Source: Jiangella alkaliphila (GTDB lineage Bacteria > Actinomycetota > Actinomycetes > Jiangellales > Jiangellaceae). From it: a stretch of DNA of 64,000 nt. Under the pieces are notes generated by a model that was not told the DNA's origin, made no database searches, and was given only the letters and a program-made list of their open reading frames with translations. The stretch covers positions 6,232,001 to 6,296,000 of the forward strand of contig NZ_LT629791.1 in the NCBI RefSeq assembly GCF_900105925.1, written 5' to 3'. Made by a program: the position numbers and the translations under genes. Positions 1 through 8,836 of the stretch are shown one piece after another (position 1 is the first letter of the stretch; each line of letters begins with the position of its first letter).

Positions 1-195
1 CGCCACGACCGGTTGTTCGAGGCCGGCCTCGGCGAGCGCCTCCTGGCGCTGGGCGTCGCTGGCCAGCGGCCCCAGGGCGAGGTCGGCGTAGTCACCGGGC
101 ATCAGCCGCACCGAGGCGAAGATGAGGATCGACACCCCGAGCAGCGTCAGCACCGAAACACCGACGCGTCGCAGCGTCCACAGCGCGGTCTGCAT
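1..195 (-). CDS. Peptide-type ABC transporter permease, N-terminus (partial)
   Basis: Only the first 65 residues are inside the window; the gene runs off the left edge. The ATG at 193-195 starts a protein with a short charged head, one hydrophobic segment (about residues 10-30) and then a RLMPGDYADLALG stretch typical of DppB/OppB permeases, where the first membrane helix is followed by a periplasmic segment with a conserved PGD. It lies 29 bp downstream of the solute-binding protein gene on the same strand, so it is very probably its partner in a dipeptide/oligopeptide (or polyamine-type) ABC importer. The substrate is not readable from the fragment. Confidence 0.8.
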   Translation of the reverse strand, partial: MQTALWTLRRVGVSVLTLLGVSILIFASVRLMPGDYADLALGPLASDAQRQEALAEAGLEQPVVA

Positions 196-224
196 GGTCC
201 CGGCTCCCTGGCGTCGGCGCGGCG

Positions 225-1832
225 CTACTCGGCGGCGTGGAACTCGGTGAGCATCCGCAGGAAGTCGCCGTAGCCCTCGTTGCTGTACAACGTCGGGCTG
301 ACGGTGTCGCCGCGGTAGCCGATGATCGTCGGACGCAGGACCAGCGGAATCGTCTCGGACTCGGTGTCGGCCTGCACGCACAGATCGGCGAAGACGCCGG
401 CCCGCTGGCTGCCCGCGGGGGTCGACGCGCCGGCCGCGATCAGCGCGTCGAGCTCCTCGGAGCCGTGGTTGTACCCGGCCGAGAAGCCGGCCAGCCGCGG
501 ATTCCACCAGCCGGTGACCATCGCCGGATCGGCGTATCCGGAGAACCAGCTGAGCGCGAGGTCGAAGTCGGCCGGGGCGGCGTAGACGCGGCTGGAGTAC
601 GTGGCGTAGTCGTAGGTCGCGATCTCCACGGTGACGCCGATCTCGGCCAGGTTCTGCTGGATCACCTGGGCGATGTCGGCGAGCACGGCCTCGGAGTCGT
701 AGATGAGCAGGTCCAGCTCGAGCCCGCCGTGTTCGTCGATCACGGCCCTGGCGTCCTCGATGGAGGCGCTGCTGGACGGCAGATCGTCGACCGCGCAGGC
801 GTCGGGAAGCGGCACCGGGGTGACGCCGGTGGCGGCGGAGACGCCGGCCATGACGAGGTCGTTGATGCCGTCGCGGTCGATCGCGGCGTTGATGGCGAAG
901 CGCACGTCCTCGTCCTGCAGCGCCGGGTCGCCGGACAGCGAGTTGACGATCAGGTAGTGGAAGTCGGTGTTCTGCTGATGGACGACCTCGACGTCGGCAT
1001 CGTCGGTGAGCAGGTCCGCCGAGTCGACCGCGTTGAGCAGCGCGACGTCGGCGCTGCCGTCACGCAGCCCCGCCACCCGGGTCGCCTCGTCGGCGACGAT
1101 CTCCAGGCGCAGACTGGAGAACCCGAGGTCGGCGGCGGCCGGATGGTGCTCGTTCGGCACGAACACCCAGTACTCGTCCTGACGGTGGTCGGCGGCGACC
1201 AGCGGCCCGGTGCCGAGCATCTCGGCGGCCGGGTCGATCTCGCCCGCCTCGATCTCGGCCATCGGCAACACCGCCGCGGGCGTGTTCGCCAGCGCGGCGA
1301 GGAACGGCTCGTAGGGTTCGGCCAGCGTCACGGTGACCTGGTCCGCGCCGGTGGCCTCGACGGCGGTGACCGGCCCGAGCTGGCCCGTCCACACCGCCGG
1401 GTTGTCGATCAGCCGCCGCAGGCTGCCGACGACGTCATCGGGGGTCATGGCGCGGCCGTTGGAGAACGTCGCCTCGGGGTCGAGGGTGAAGACGTACTCC
1501 GTCTCGCTCGGCTGCTCCCAGGACGTCGCCAGGCCCGGCCGCACGGCGAGGTTCTCGTCGATGGTCGTCAACGTCTCGTAGACCAGGCCCTCGATCATCC
1601 AGGCACGCGCGGCCGCGGCGCCCTGGGGATCGAGGCCGCTCGCCTCGGCGGTGTCGTAGTCGACCTGGACGACCAGCTCGCCGCCGGCGCCGGACTCAGG
1701 GTCGGCCACGGCGAGGAATCCGGGTGCTGCCTCCTCGGACGACGCCGCTCCACCGTCGGAGGCGGCGGTCGTACAGGAGGCGGTGGCAAGCAGGGCGAGC
1801 GCGGCCGTTCCGGCCAGAGCGCGCTTTCTCAT
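225..1832 (-). CDS. ABC transporter substrate-binding protein, family 5 (peptide/opine type)
   Basis: A 535-aa lipoprotein that would bind solute outside the membrane for the adjacent DppB-like permease. The N-terminus MRKR, a hydrophobic core and a lipobox-like TASC (cysteine near residue 20) mark a lipoprotein signal. The body has the family-5 layout: GLVYETLTTID near the start, FTLDPEATFSNGRAMTPDDV, the DDVRFAINAAIDRDGI segment, and a C-terminal tail about a small periplasmic domain. Its ATG (1832) overlaps the stop of the copper amine oxidase gene by 4 bp, so the two are translationally coupled. That coupling suggests the transported solute is an amine or an amine-releasing peptide; this is inference from context. 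Confidence 0.88.
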   Translation of the reverse strand: MRKRALAGTAALALLATASCTTAASDGGAASSEEAAPGFLAVADPESGAGGELVVQVDYDTAEASGLDPQGAAAARAWMIEGLVYETLTTIDENLAVRPGLATSWEQPSETEYVFTLDPEATFSNGRAMTPDDVVGSLRRLIDNPAVWTGQLGPVTAVEATGADQVTVTLAEPYEPFLAALANTPAAVLPMAEIEAGEIDPAAEMLGTGPLVAADHRQDEYWVFVPNEHHPAAADLGFSSLRLEIVADEATRVAGLRDGSADVALLNAVDSADLLTDDADVEVVHQQNTDFHYLIVNSLSGDPALQDEDVRFAINAAIDRDGINDLVMAGVSAATGVTPVPLPDACAVDDLPSSSASIEDARAVIDEHGGLELDLLIYDSEAVLADIAQVIQQNLAEIGVTVEIATYDYATYSSRVYAAPADFDLALSWFSGYADPAMVTGWWNPRLAGFSAGYNHGSEELDALIAAGASTPAGSQRAGVFADLCVQADTESETIPLVLRPTIIGYRGDTVSPTLYSNEGYGDFLRMLTEFHAAE

Positions 1833-3808
1833 CGGGGCTCCTCGGGTCCGTGACCAGCATGGTGGTGGACGTGATCGCAGTCGCAGCCGCTCACCGGTGA
1901 GCTCGGCGGCACGTCGAGGGTGGGGTTGCGGTCGAAGAAGCCGGAGGGCACGAGCGTGAACCCGGTCGTGTCCACCGGCATGATCGGCCAGTCCTCGAGC
2001 CGTGGGAAATGGGTGAGGCCGAACGTGTGCCACACGACGATGTCGCCTCCGTCGATCGACGCGTCGCCGGCGATGTAGACGGGCAGTCCCTGCCCGGGAG
2101 CGCTCTGGTTCACGAGAGTGCCCGCCGGGTAGCGCTCCGCGGGGTCGAAGGCGGTGACCCACAGATGGTCGCCGGCGAACGCGGCGCGCCGGGCGATCAC
2201 CGACTCGTCGGCGGCGAGCAGCACCGGCTTGCCCTCGGGGTGCAGGACGTAGGAGACGGGAGCGCCCATCCGGTTGAGGACACCGGGGTTGGACACCCGC
2301 CAGGTCCGGTCCGCCGAGGCGTCGGCGCGGCGGCGCCCCTCGCGCTCGGTGCGCAGCCGAGTGACCCGCCGGCCGATCGCGTTGCCGTACGGGTTGTCCG
2401 CCCCGGCCGCGATGCGCACGACGTCGACCTCGTCGACCGCGTTGTCCGGGCCGTCGACGGCCATGTCGAGGCGGGCGCAGAACAGGTGCTGGTGGTACGG
2501 GGCCGCCAGGCCCGGCGCGAGTTCCGAGGCGTACCTCGCGGTGCGCTCGTCGAACGCGGCGGTGAACACGATGCCGGTCGCCTTCGCCTCGAACTCGATC
2601 CGGCCGTCGAGATAGAGGTACCAGTAGAAGCCGTAGTCGTAGTTGCCGACGGTCGTGAAGAACGACAGCACGAGCCGCCGCTGCCGCCGCACGTCGGTGG
2701 TCCCGGTGAACTGCTCGGTGTGCTTCCAGAGCACGCCGGCGTCCTCCTCGTGGACGCAGACGGCGTTCTTGATCGTCCGCACGCCGCCGGCGCTGTCGGG
2801 GATCGCGACGTCCAGGTAGGCGATCTCGCCGAGGCAGTCGCACCCCAGCTCCAGCGAGTTCGCCAGCCGCCCGAGGAGGTACTCGCCGGTGTCGAAGTAG
2901 TTCTGCCAGAACCGGACCGGGCCGGGGTCGCCGTAGGGCACGAGCATCTCGGCGATCGAGGCGCGGTGGACGATCGGCCGGATCCGGCCGCCGTCGTCGA
3001 ACCCGATCTGGTGCAGGATCAGCCCCTCGCGCATGTCGAAGCCGAGCCGCAGCGACCACTTCTCCCAGCTCAGGGCGTCGCCGTCGAAGGCGAAGCTCGG
3101 GCCCTCGGGCTGGCTGATCTCGATCGGCCGCTGCGTCGTCCGGTCCGGCCCGAACGTGCCGGGCACGTGGTAGTCACCCGGCTCGGCCGGCACCGGCACC
3201 CGGTAGGCGTCGATGACCTCGACCACCTCGCGCGCGGCCAGGTCGACGTAGGCGACGAGGCCGTCCACCGGGTGCGCCCAGGGCATCGCGCCCGGGTGCG
3301 GCTGATGGTGGCCGAGCACGCGGGCCAGCCGGCGACCGTCCTCGCCGGGGATCTCGTACCGCCCGGCGCTGAGCCCGGCCAGCACGACCGTCCCGGGGTC
3401 GTCGATGCCGCGCACCGACAGCGCCTTGGCCCAGCGCTCGTCGTCGCGGATCAGCTCGCGGATGAGGTCGTGCTCCTCGCTCAGCAGCGGCACCTGGCCG
3501 GTGACCAGCGGATCGATCGGCGTGGTGGCGACCACGATCTCGTCGCCGAGGTCGACGACGACCTCCACCGCGGCGGCTCCGTCGAGGACGTGCGCGATCG
3601 CCCGCCGGGGCGGATCCCCCGCGGCCAGCGCGCGCTTGTCCGGCTCGTCGAGGGTGAGCAGGGCGAGCCGCTGCGTATCGCCGAGGACGCCGGCCGCGCG
3701 CAGGATCCGCCCCGCGCGCTCGATCTCTCGCCGGCTGAGTGACGAGAGGGGATGCCGCTCGTCACCCACGGTGCCGGCCGCGGTCGACGTCGAACAGGTA
3801 CAGGCCAC
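1829..3808 (-). CDS. Copper-containing primary-amine oxidase
   Basis: A 659-aa copper amine oxidase, which oxidises a primary amine to the aldehyde with release of ammonia and hydrogen peroxide. The topaquinone precursor tyrosine sits in TVGNYDYG (about residue 389). The catalytic-base aspartate is in NYFDTGEYLLG, two copper histidines in HQHLF, and the third in the later THFPRLEDW. Length fits the family (about 640-690 aa). The GTG start at 3808 is chosen because GGGAG lies seven bases upstream. The C-terminal tail is rich in His, Cys and Asp (CDCDHVHHHAGHG), possibly metal-binding. It is first in a leftward operon with a peptide-type ABC importer and is divergent from a LacI regulator. The amine substrate is unknown; tyramine/phenylethylamine-type or a diamine are possible. 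Confidence 0.93.
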   Translation of the reverse strand: MACTCSTSTAAGTVGDERHPLSSLSRREIERAGRILRAAGVLGDTQRLALLTLDEPDKRALAAGDPPRRAIAHVLDGAAAVEVVVDLGDEIVVATTPIDPLVTGQVPLLSEEHDLIRELIRDDERWAKALSVRGIDDPGTVVLAGLSAGRYEIPGEDGRRLARVLGHHQPHPGAMPWAHPVDGLVAYVDLAAREVVEVIDAYRVPVPAEPGDYHVPGTFGPDRTTQRPIEISQPEGPSFAFDGDALSWEKWSLRLGFDMREGLILHQIGFDDGGRIRPIVHRASIAEMLVPYGDPGPVRFWQNYFDTGEYLLGRLANSLELGCDCLGEIAYLDVAIPDSAGGVRTIKNAVCVHEEDAGVLWKHTEQFTGTTDVRRQRRLVLSFFTTVGNYDYGFYWYLYLDGRIEFEAKATGIVFTAAFDERTARYASELAPGLAAPYHQHLFCARLDMAVDGPDNAVDEVDVVRIAAGADNPYGNAIGRRVTRLRTEREGRRRADASADRTWRVSNPGVLNRMGAPVSYVLHPEGKPVLLAADESVIARRAAFAGDHLWVTAFDPAERYPAGTLVNQSAPGQGLPVYIAGDASIDGGDIVVWHTFGLTHFPRLEDWPIMPVDTTGFTLVPSGFFDRNPTLDVPPSSPVSGCDCDHVHHHAGHGPEEPR

Positions 3809-3833
3809 AGCAGATCTCCCGCTCCGAATCCTG

Positions 3834-3886
3834 CGCCGGAACGTTCCGGCGTGCGGGCCACCCTAGGGGAGTCGGATCGTTCCGGC
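3834..3886. promoter_or_regulatory. LacI-type operators between amine oxidase and lacI-family gene
   Basis: A perfect 18-bp palindrome, CGCCGGAACGTTCCGGCG, occupies 3834-3851. A second copy of its core with one mismatch (GGATCGTTCCGGC) lies at 3874-3886. The centre (AACGTT around a CG dyad) is the usual form of LacI-family operators. Both lie in the 131-bp divergent region between the copper amine oxidase and the LacI-family gene, so the regulator probably represses both directions. Confidence 0.6.
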
Positions 3887-3939
3887 AATACCCTGTCCAG
3901 CGCCGGGATGTCGTGGCGCGGTGTGTAAGAATCGCCGAC

Positions 3940-4956
3940 GTGCGCGAATCCGGCCGGGTGAGACTCGTCGACGTCGCGCGCCGGGCCGGGGTCGGGAAGA
4001 CCACGGCATCCGACGCGCTGACCGGCACCGGCCGTGTGTCCGCACAGACCCGCCAAGCGGTGCTGGCCGCCGCCGAGGAGCTGGGCTATCGGCCCAACGC
4101 GGCAGCCCGCCAGCTGCGCCTGTCCGCGACCGGCACGATCGCGGTCGTGCTGCCGGAGGTCTCGGCCCGCTCGGCGTACTACACGGCCTTCGCCTTCGGC
4201 GTGATCAGCCGGGCCGCCCACTCCGACCTCGACGTCACGGTGGTCACCCGGCCGCACGGGCACCAGCGCCCGCGCGAGCTGCGCGCGGACGGCGTCGTCA
4301 TCGCCGACCCCCGGCGCGGCGACCCCGTCGTCGACGCGCTCATCGCCGCCGCGAGCCCGGTCGTCACCGGTGAGCACGTCCTGGCCGGCCCGCCGCCCGA
4401 CGGGGTCGTGTTCTCCGACCACGAGGCCGCGCTGCGCCGTCTCCTCGACGACCTGGACGGCACTGGCTTCCGGCGCCCGGCCCTCATCGTCGCCGAGGAC
4501 GACACCGACTGGTCGGCGTCGCTGGGCCGCGGCTTCCGCGGCGGCTGCGCCGAGCGCGGGCTCGAGCCGGTCGTGCGGCACACGTCGTTCGAGGCGCCGT
4601 CGCACCACGTGCGGGCCGCGACCGAGCGCCTGCTCGCCGACGTGCCCGACGTCGACGCGATCATCGTCGGGCCGGACGGCGGCGCCGTGGAGGTGCTGTC
4701 GGTCCTGCGGCGCTCCGGTCGCCGCGCCGGCTCGGACCTCGCCGTCGCGTCCTGCGTCGACTACGCCGCGCTGCAGTTCGTCGATCCGCCCGTCACCGCG
4801 ATCGACCTGCGGCCCCACGCCGCCGGCGTCACCGCCGCCGAGCTGCTCATCGACCTGCTGGACGGCTCCGCGACGCCGGGCACCGAGCGCGAGCACGACG
4901 TCGAGATCATCCCGCGTGCGTCCACCTCGCAGCGGCTGCACCCCATGGCGCCGTGA
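3940..4956 (+). CDS. LacI-family transcriptional regulator
   Basis: A 338-aa LacI/GalR-type repressor. The N-terminal helix-turn-helix reads VDVARRAGVGKTTASDALTG, followed by the hinge region (YRPNAAARQLRLSATGTIAV) and a periplasmic-binding-protein-like effector domain. The start is taken at GTG 3940; a second in-frame GTG at 3958 is equally possible, since no strong ribosome-binding site decides. It is divergent from the amine oxidase operon, with the operators between them, and overlaps the CoA-transferase gene by 4 bp (GTGA). It may therefore control both the amine oxidase/transport operon and the CoA-transferase. Its ligand is unknown; a pathway intermediate is the natural guess. Confidence 0.88.
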   Translation: MRESGRVRLVDVARRAGVGKTTASDALTGTGRVSAQTRQAVLAAAEELGYRPNAAARQLRLSATGTIAVVLPEVSARSAYYTAFAFGVISRAAHSDLDVTVVTRPHGHQRPRELRADGVVIADPRRGDPVVDALIAAASPVVTGEHVLAGPPPDGVVFSDHEAALRRLLDDLDGTGFRRPALIVAEDDTDWSASLGRGFRGGCAERGLEPVVRHTSFEAPSHHVRAATERLLADVPDVDAIIVGPDGGAVEVLSVLRRSGRRAGSDLAVASCVDYAALQFVDPPVTAIDLRPHAAGVTAAELLIDLLDGSATPGTEREHDVEIIPRASTSQRLHPMAP

Positions 4957-6110
4957 CGACCGCACCCCTCGACGGCGTGCTCGTCGCCGACTTCTCCCGC
5001 GTGCTCGCGGGCCCGCTGGCGACGATGACGCTCGCCGACCTCGGAGCGCGGGTGATCAAGGTGGAACGACCGGGCACCGGCGACGACACCCGCGCCTGGG
5101 GACCACCGTTCAGCGCCCACGCCGCGACGTACTTCGAGAGCGTGAACCGCAACAAGGAGTCGCTCGCCCTCGACCTCAAGGATCCGGCCGACCTGGCCCG
5201 TGCCCGGCGCCTGGCCGGACGCGCCGACGTGGTCGTGGAGAACTTCCTGCCGGGCACCATGGACCGCCTCGGCCTGGGCTACGCGGACGTGTCCGCGCCG
5301 AATCCCCGCGTCGTCTACGCGTCGGTGAGCGGCTTCGGGTCCGGCGCCGGCGCCGATCTCCCCGGGTACGACTTCATCGTGCAGGCCGTGGGCGGGCTCA
5401 TGCACGTCACCGGGGAACCGGGCGGCGTCCCGACGAAGGCCGGCGTCGCCCTGGTCGACGTGCTCACCGGCAAGGACACGGTGATCGGCATCCTGGCCGC
5501 GCTCCGCCGGCGCGAGGTCACCGGTTCCGGCGCCCGGCTGGAGGTCTCGCTGCTGTCGAGCCTGCAGGGGGCGCTGGCCAACCAGGCGGCCGCACACCTG
5601 GGCGCTGGGGCCTCGCCGTCCCGGCTCGGGAACGTGCACCCGTCGATCGCGCCGTACGAGCTGCTCGCCTGCTCCGACGGCCCGCTGGCGATCGCGTGCG
5701 GCAACGACGGGCAGTTCGCGCGGCTGGTCGCGGCGCTGGGCCGGCCCGAGCTCGCCGCCGACGCACGGTTCGCGACCAACCCCGATCGGGTCGCCCATCG
5801 CCCGGCCCTGCGCTCGGCGCTGGAGGCGGCGCTGCGGACGCGACCGGCGGCGCACTGGCAGACCGAACTGACCCGCGTCGGCGTGCCGGCCGGGCAGGTG
5901 AACGACATCGCCGGGGGCATCGCCGTCGCCGAGGCGGCCGGCCTCGACCCGACCATCGAGGTGTACGACGCGGCCGGCGAGTCGCACGGGCGCCAGATCC
6001 GGCCTCCGGTGACCTGGGCGCCCGCCTTCGCTCCGCGCCGGCAGGCACCACCCCGGCTCGACGAGCACGGCAGCGCACTGCGCGCCTGGCTCGACACCCC
6101 ACCGAGTTGA
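4953..6110 (+). CDS. CaiB/BaiF family (type III) CoA-transferase
   Basis: A 385-aa family III CoA-transferase, which moves CoA between a CoA ester and a free acid through an aspartyl-CoA anhydride. The N-terminus has the family pattern (LDGVLVADFSRVLAGPLATM, then DLGARVIKVERPGTGDD), and NRNKESLALDLKDP and LPGYDFIVQAVGGLM follow; the Asp of GYDF is the likely nucleophile. Length is normal. The GTG start overlaps the lacI-family stop by 4 bp. Because a glutaryl-CoA dehydrogenase-like gene lies 3 kb away with an aminotransferase and an aldehyde dehydrogenase, glutarate is a good candidate acceptor, as for GcdG-type or SUGCT-type enzymes. The family is broad, so this is inference. Confidence 0.88.
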   Translation: MTTAPLDGVLVADFSRVLAGPLATMTLADLGARVIKVERPGTGDDTRAWGPPFSAHAATYFESVNRNKESLALDLKDPADLARARRLAGRADVVVENFLPGTMDRLGLGYADVSAPNPRVVYASVSGFGSGAGADLPGYDFIVQAVGGLMHVTGEPGGVPTKAGVALVDVLTGKDTVIGILAALRRREVTGSGARLEVSLLSSLQGALANQAAAHLGAGASPSRLGNVHPSIAPYELLACSDGPLAIACGNDGQFARLVAALGRPELAADARFATNPDRVAHRPALRSALEAALRTRPAAHWQTELTRVGVPAGQVNDIAGGIAVAEAAGLDPTIEVYDAAGESHGRQIRPPVTWAPAFAPRRQAPPRLDEHGSALRAWLDTPPS

Positions 6111-6181
6111 TCTTGGAGTTGTTCGGCCATTGCGGCGGCTTTTGTCCGATTGATACCCGCACAACTCCAAGATCAACTCGG
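6102..6181. terminator. Long perfect inverted repeat between convergent genes (bidirectional terminator or palindromic element)
   Basis: Two perfect 21-bp arms (6102-6122 and 6161-6181), beginning CCGAGTTGATCTTGGAGTTG, flank a 38-bp loop. The left arm covers the stop codon of the CoA-transferase. The next gene, on the other strand, ends at 6210. The position fits a shared terminator, but the arms are far longer and more AT-rich than usual stems here, which also fits a dispersed palindromic repeat. Confidence 0.7.
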
Positions 6182-6209
6182 GTGGCGGCCCGGCGGTGGA
6201 CGGGTGGCG

Positions 6210-7427
6210 TCAACGGTCGCGCAGGGCCAGCCACAGCTGCGCCGCGATGTCGGGGTCGCGCAGCCCCACCCCGATGAGCTGCTCGGCCGCGGCGATCCGG
6301 GCACGCACGGTGTTCCGATGCACCCCCAGGGCCCGCGACGCCTCCTCCCAGCTGCCCCGCGCCCGCAGGTACTCGCGCACCGTCTCCGCCAGCGGCGGCC
6401 GCGCCTGCTCCAAGGCCGCGACCCAGCCGGTCACCTCGCTCTCGCCCGGCCGCGCGCCGCGGATCACCTCGCGCGCGAGGTGCAGGGCGACGCCGGCCAC
6501 GTCAGGCACCCGAACGGACGCCGTCGTCACCGCTGGACGCGGCCGCCCGTCGTCCCGGCCGCGCAGCCGTCGCGCGACGAGGTCGATCCGGACGTCGTCG
6601 AACGCCTGGTCGTCGGGCCCGGACCCGGGATCCGGTCGCGAGACGCCGGCATGAACGCTCGTCAGCACCGCCTGCGCGGTCGTCACCAGCAGCCGATCCG
6701 CCGCGGCCAGGGTGCGCCCCGCGCCGACCGCGAGCGCCCCCGGCTGCGTGTCGGCGAGGCCGACCGGATACGCCACCACGTCGTGCTGGTGCACCGGGAA
6801 CGTGGCCGCGCCCAGCCGCGACCCGGCGAACAGCCGCCGGACCTCGCGACGCACCTCCGGCAGCAGCGGCGCTCGCGAGGACGGCCACACGACCGCCCGG
6901 CCCGAGTCGTCGTACGGCACGTAGGCCGCCCAGCCGCCGAGCGCCTGGGCGAGGATGCGCACCGTCCGCTCCCCCGCGTCCGGCTCCACGAGCGCGCGGA
7001 TCAGCCGCGCCTGCGCGCTCATCGACCGGGTCAGGCTGGCCCGGTCCTCCCCCGTCGCCTGCCGCCAGTAGGTCCGCGTCAGCCGCTGGAACGGCACGCC
7101 GTCGGGGACCACCAGCAGAGCGAGGCGCGCGTGTTCGCACGCGGCGCTCAACCCGTCGGGCACCTCGTCGATCCCCTCGCCGAGACCGAGCACCAGACCG
7201 CTCACGCCGGCCCCGGCCAGCCGGACGACGTAGGCGTCGTAGGCGACGCCGCGCAGGGTGAACGGCAACCCGGTGGTGAGCAGCAGCTCACCACCGTCGA
7301 GGTAGGGCACGGGGTCGGCGAGCTCGGAGATGTGGACGCCGGACACCTCCGGCGAGGGCACCGGCAGGCGGCCGACCGGCAGCAGATCGGAACCGGAATC
7401 GGCGACGAGTCGCGCGAGCGAGACCAT
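6210..7427 (-). CDS. PucR-family transcriptional regulator
   Basis: A 405-aa regulator with an N-terminal PucR/PurC-like domain (LADPVPYLDGGELLLTTGLPF, about residues 28-50) and a C-terminal helix-turn-helix of the PucR type (SWEEASRALGVHRNTVRARI, about 360-380). The start is ATG 7427. It reads away from the aminotransferase-dehydrogenase operon, with 86 bp between the start codons that hold an inverted repeat (7444-7470). PucR proteins often activate nitrogen-compound catabolism next door (purines, GABA, amino acids), which fits regulation of the gabT-like operon. Confidence 0.87.
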   Translation of the reverse strand: MVSLARLVADSGSDLLPVGRLPVPSPEVSGVHISELADPVPYLDGGELLLTTGLPFTLRGVAYDAYVVRLAGAGVSGLVLGLGEGIDEVPDGLSAACEHARLALLVVPDGVPFQRLTRTYWRQATGEDRASLTRSMSAQARLIRALVEPDAGERTVRILAQALGGWAAYVPYDDSGRAVVWPSSRAPLLPEVRREVRRLFAGSRLGAATFPVHQHDVVAYPVGLADTQPGALAVGAGRTLAAADRLLVTTAQAVLTSVHAGVSRPDPGSGPDDQAFDDVRIDLVARRLRGRDDGRPRPAVTTASVRVPDVAGVALHLAREVIRGARPGESEVTGWVAALEQARPPLAETVREYLRARGSWEEASRALGVHRNTVRARIAAAEQLIGVGLRDPDIAAQLWLALRDR

Positions 7428-7443
7428 ACTTGATTGTGCAGAC

Positions 7444-7470
7444 CATCCAGTTCTGCGTCCACACTGGATG
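7444..7470. promoter_or_regulatory. Inverted repeat in the PucR/aminotransferase divergent region
   Basis: Perfect 8-bp arms CATCCAGT and ACTGGATG are separated by 11 bases, about one helical turn plus. The repeat sits midway between the two divergent start codons (7427 and 7514) and is a candidate PucR binding site. Confidence 0.45.
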
Positions 7471-7513
7471 TTCCGTCCTCCCGGGAGCGGGAGCCGGGCG
7501 CTACCGTGCCGCC

Positions 7514-8836
7514 ATGACCGCTCCACTGCTCGTCACCGAGGTGCCCGGCCCGCGTTCCCGCGAGTTGCACGCGCAACGCACCGAGGCCATCGCGGACGGC
7601 TTCGGCACCGTCCTGCCCGTGTTCGTCGACTCCGCCTCGGGTGGCGAGATCGTCGACGTCGACGGCAACCGGTTCATCGACCTCGCCAGCGGGATCGCGG
7701 TGACCAGCGTCGGCGCGAGCCACCCGCGCGTCGTCGCCCGCGTCTCCCGCCAGGTCGCGCGGTTCACCCACACCTGCTTCATGGTGACCGAGTTCGAGTC
7801 GTTCGTCCGGGTCGGCCAGTGGCTCAACGCGCACGTCCCCGGCGACTTCGACAAGCGGACCGCGCTGTTCTCCACCGGCGCCGAGGCGGTCGAGAACGCG
7901 GTCAAGATCGCCCGCAGCCACACCGGCCGGCCGCGCGTGCTCGTCCTCGACGAGGCGTACCACGGCCGTTCCCTGCTCACCATGGCGATGACGGCGAAGG
8001 AGCACCCGTACAAGACCGCGTTCGGGCCCTTCCCCGGCGAGGTCGTGCGCGCCACCAACGCCAACGCGCTGCGCAGCGGGCTCGACGCGGCCGCGGCCCT
8101 CGCCGAGGTGGAGCGCGTCATCGACGCGCACGGCGCCGAGACGTTCGCGGCCCTGGTCGTCGAGCCCATCCAGGGAGAGGGCGGCTTCAACGTGCCGCCC
8201 GCCGGGTTCCTCCGCGGCCTCGCCGAGCTCGCCCGCCGGCACGGGATCGTGTTCGTCGTCGACGAGATCCAGACCGGTCTCGGCCGGACCGGCCGGCTCT
8301 TCGCCAGCGAGCACGAAGGCATCGCCGGGGACCTCACGCTGACCGCGAAGGCGCTCGGCGCCGGCCTGCCGATCAGTGCCGTGACCGGACGCGCCGAGAT
8401 CATGAACGCCGTGCACGTCGGCGGTCTGGGCGGCACCTACGCGGGCAACCCACTCGCCTGCGAGGCCGCCCTCGCGGTGTTCGAGATCCTCGACGACCCC
8501 GCGACGCTGCGCAACGTCGCCGCGATCGAACGCGTCGTCCTGGACCGGCTGCGCCCGGTGGCCGACGAGATCCCCGCGGTCGCCGACGTGCGCGGCCGCG
8601 GGGCCATGCTGGCGATCGAGTTCGCCGAGCCCAGCAGCCTGACGCCGCTGCCCGGCCTGGCCGCCGCCGTGTCCCAGGCCTGTCATCGCGGCGGGGTGCT
8701 CACGCTCACGACCGGCACGCACGGCAACGTCATCCGGCTGCTGCCGCCGCTGGTCGCCGCCCCCGAACTCGTCGCCGCCGGCGTCGACGTCCTCGTGGCC
8801 GCGATCCGCGCCGCGACCACCGAGGCCGCGGCATGA
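7514..8836 (+). CDS. Class III omega-aminotransferase (GABA / 5-aminovalerate type)
   Basis: A 440-aa pyridoxal-phosphate aminotransferase of the GabT/DavT group, which transfers the terminal amino group of 4-aminobutyrate or 5-aminovalerate to 2-oxoglutarate. Visible are the cofactor segment STGAEAVENAVKIARSHTG, VVEPIQGEGGF, the PLP-phosphate aspartate in VVDEIQTGLGRTG, and the Schiff-base lysine in LTAKALGAGLPISAV. The neighbouring glutaryl-CoA dehydrogenase favours 5-aminovalerate, which would yield glutarate semialdehyde, but GABA cannot be excluded. Its stop overlaps the next start by 4 bp (ATGA), so it is first in an operon of three genes. Confidence 0.88.
   Translation: MTAPLLVTEVPGPRSRELHAQRTEAIADGFGTVLPVFVDSASGGEIVDVDGNRFIDLASGIAVTSVGASHPRVVARVSRQVARFTHTCFMVTEFESFVRVGQWLNAHVPGDFDKRTALFSTGAEAVENAVKIARSHTGRPRVLVLDEAYHGRSLLTMAMTAKEHPYKTAFGPFPGEVVRATNANALRSGLDAAAALAEVERVIDAHGAETFAALVVEPIQGEGGFNVPPAGFLRGLAELARRHGIVFVVDEIQTGLGRTGRLFASEHEGIAGDLTLTAKALGAGLPISAVTGRAEIMNAVHVGGLGGTYAGNPLACEAALAVFEILDDPATLRNVAAIERVVLDRLRPVADEIPAVADVRGRGAMLAIEFAEPSSLTPLPGLAAAVSQACHRGGVLTLTTGTHGNVIRLLPPLVAAPELVAAGVDVLVAAIRAATTEAAA

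Noticed and set aside
2009..3742. A 577-codon plus-strand frame
   Set aside because: Antisense to the copper amine oxidase gene, which has all catalytic motifs; the frame is a compositional shadow.
6150..7433. A 427-codon plus-strand frame
   Set aside because: Antisense to the PucR gene, low-complexity His/Arg/Gly-rich product, no ribosome-binding site.
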